Part shown: positions 23,618-23,642 of the stretch, in pieces
How the letters are laid out: every line of letters begins with the position of its first letter
Numbering within the stretch: the stretch's first letter is position 1
NCBI GenBank assembly: GCA_945837185.1
Contig: CAMAMZ010000008.1
Span: 1-23,642 of the forward strand
DNA from: an uncultured Bacteroidales bacterium
GTDB lineage: Bacteria > Bacteroidota > Bacteroidia > Bacteroidales > Bacteroidaceae
Length of the DNA stretch: 23,642 bases
Reading direction: 5' to 3'
Made by a program: the position numbers and the translations under genes
Notes under the pieces: model-generated
Told to the model about the DNA's origin: nothing
The model's database searches: none
Seen by the model: only the letters and a program-made list of their open reading frames with translations

Positions 23618-23642
23618 GCACATAGAGAAATAAGAATACAAT

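Noticed and set aside
1..23642. Mobile elements, CRISPR arrays, tRNA or rRNA genes
   Set aside because: No transposase or integrase frame, no regularly spaced direct repeats, and no cloverleaf or rRNA-like sequence were seen in the intergenic regions.

Overview
The window looks like chromosomal DNA of a Bacteroidota bacterium, most likely a Prevotella-type member of the Bacteroidales. Four things point there: promoters of the TTTG / TAnnTTTG type instead of TTGACA / TATAAT, A-rich leaders with little Shine-Dalgarno signal, the lysS-gpsA-pgi gene order, and a LysRS with the long C-terminal extension common in that phylum. I see no rRNA, tRNA, CRISPR array, transposase, integrase or phage gene. 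The window is mostly housekeeping and metabolism, with one two-gene module of defence-like type.

Layout from left to right. Bases 2-133 hold the 3' end of an unrecognised gene. A GNAT acetyltransferase (272-847, +) converges on an NhaD-type Na+/H+ antiporter (863-2212, -). Next come two PLP enzymes of sulfur amino acid synthesis on the minus strand, cysK and an O-acetylhomoserine sulfhydrylase, in that physical order but transcribed right to left from one promoter near 4614-4644. Running away from that promoter on the plus strand is a compact ABC/OLD-type ATPase with a DUF4435 TOPRIM-like protein (4819-6693). This pairing matches the AriA/AriB layout of the PARIS anti-phage system and is the best candidate for an interesting system here. 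It ends at a terminator shared with the convergent manA.

Bases 6786-12529 (-) are a tightly packed unit read dxs > trkA > trkH > manA, with two 4-bp ATGA start/stop overlaps. It joins isoprenoid precursor synthesis, K+ uptake and mannose-6-phosphate isomerase. A 392-bp intergenic region (12530-12921) carries the back-to-back dxs and lysS promoters and a GC-richer hairpin that looks like an intergenic repeat.

Bases 12922-21469 (+) hold seven close-packed genes: lysS, gpsA, pgi, a HAD phosphatase, etfB, etfA and an acyl-CoA dehydrogenase, ending at a long hairpin. The Etf pair carries sequence features of the electron-bifurcating class of anaerobes, so the last three genes probably form a flavin-based redox module. 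After a 237-bp regulatory region with TGACA/TGTCA half-sites and a possible sigma-54-like element, dnaK (21707-23617) closes the window.
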